DNA of 64,000 bases from Acidimicrobiia bacterium (GTDB taxonomy: Bacteria; Actinomycetota; Acidimicrobiia; IMCC26256; JAGNEX01): positions 1,632,905 through 1,696,904 of the forward strand of contig JACJWE010000001.1 in the NCBI GenBank assembly GCA_020637365.1, in the 5' to 3' direction. The notes under the pieces were generated by a model. The model saw only the letters and a program-made list of their open reading frames with translations, did no database searches and was not told where the DNA came from. This document shows, in pieces, positions 63,947 through 64,000 of this stretch. Numbering within the stretch: position 1 is the first letter of the stretch; the number at the start of each line of letters is the position of its first letter. The position numbers were made by a program, and so were the translations under genes.

Positions 63947-64000
63947 GGCGGGTATGGGATTGGCGTCGACAACGACCTGGGTACGCCCGCCACCACGCCG

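Noticed and set aside
1..64000. Search for integrase, transposase, insertion sequence ends, tRNA or rRNA genes
   Set aside because: None recognised by eye on either strand. The mobile character of the accessory regions rests on repeats and module content only.

Overview
The window is high-GC, gene-dense DNA from an actinobacterium. The evidence is a UbiA-type decaprenyl-phosphate phosphoribosyltransferase followed by DprE1 (arabinan precursor synthesis), a CYP51-ferredoxin fusion very like mycobacterial CYP51, an F420-type LLM oxidoreductase, a SARP/AfsR-type regulator and many VapBC/MazEF modules. An Acidimicrobiia-like lineage is my guess; no rRNA or tRNA was seen to confirm it. Many genes are split by single-base frameshifts. 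Where conservation lets the break be placed, adding one base (often in a G or C run) restores the protein, so much of this looks like sequencing or assembly error. Other genes are truly degraded: truncated copies, in-frame stops and remnants.

Layout. 1-6 kb: end of an OST-HTH protein, an acyltransferase-3/SGNH membrane protein, a lipoprotein and a type-B carboxylesterase. 6-14 kb: a DUF4177-like protein, then a tight operon of MBOAT acyltransferase, SGNH acyltransferase, UbiA and dprE1 (cell-envelope polysaccharide acylation and arabinan precursors). 14-30 kb: an accessory region with MazF/PemK, VapBC and Phd/VapC modules, HipBA and nucleotidyltransferase remnants, secreted proteins (a trypsin-like protease, lipoproteins, a free-standing protease-prodomain-like protein, a YkuD-like protein), a serine-hydrolase-fold protein, a VOC protein and a TauE/SafE permease. 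About 267 bp of a nucleotidyltransferase remnant occurs twice in direct orientation (16.4 and 23.1 kb).

30-37 kb: an LLM oxidoreductase diverges from an acyl-CoA dehydrogenase gene. The 3' end of that gene is repeated twice more downstream. Between the copies lie an HTH-PIN toxin-antitoxin pair, then a LuxR-type regulator with a secreted protein/DUF6869-like pair and a lipoprotein; a FitAB-like pair abuts the third copy. 37.6-40.9 kb: biotin operon bioA-bioF-bioD, with an 18-bp minisatellite inside bioD. 41-54 kb: a second SGNH acyltransferase, a D-2-hydroxyacid dehydrogenase, an acyl-CoA dehydrogenase, a divergent SDR, two paralogous TetR regulators, a PNPOx-like protein, and a three-gene operon of CYP51-ferredoxin, NTF2-like protein and an unknown 442-435 aa protein, preceded by two tandem 18-bp palindromes.

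54.6-58 kb: a large SARP-type ATPase regulator. 58-64 kb: a second toxin-antitoxin cluster (VapBC, nucleotidyltransferase pair, MazEF, a MazF remnant, a DUF4258-like toxin with CopG antitoxin, and a Phd antitoxin with a PIN toxin that carries a sigma-70 region-4-like C-terminal domain). The PIN-sigma4 fusion and the acyl-CoA dehydrogenase 3'-end cassettes are the most unusual features.
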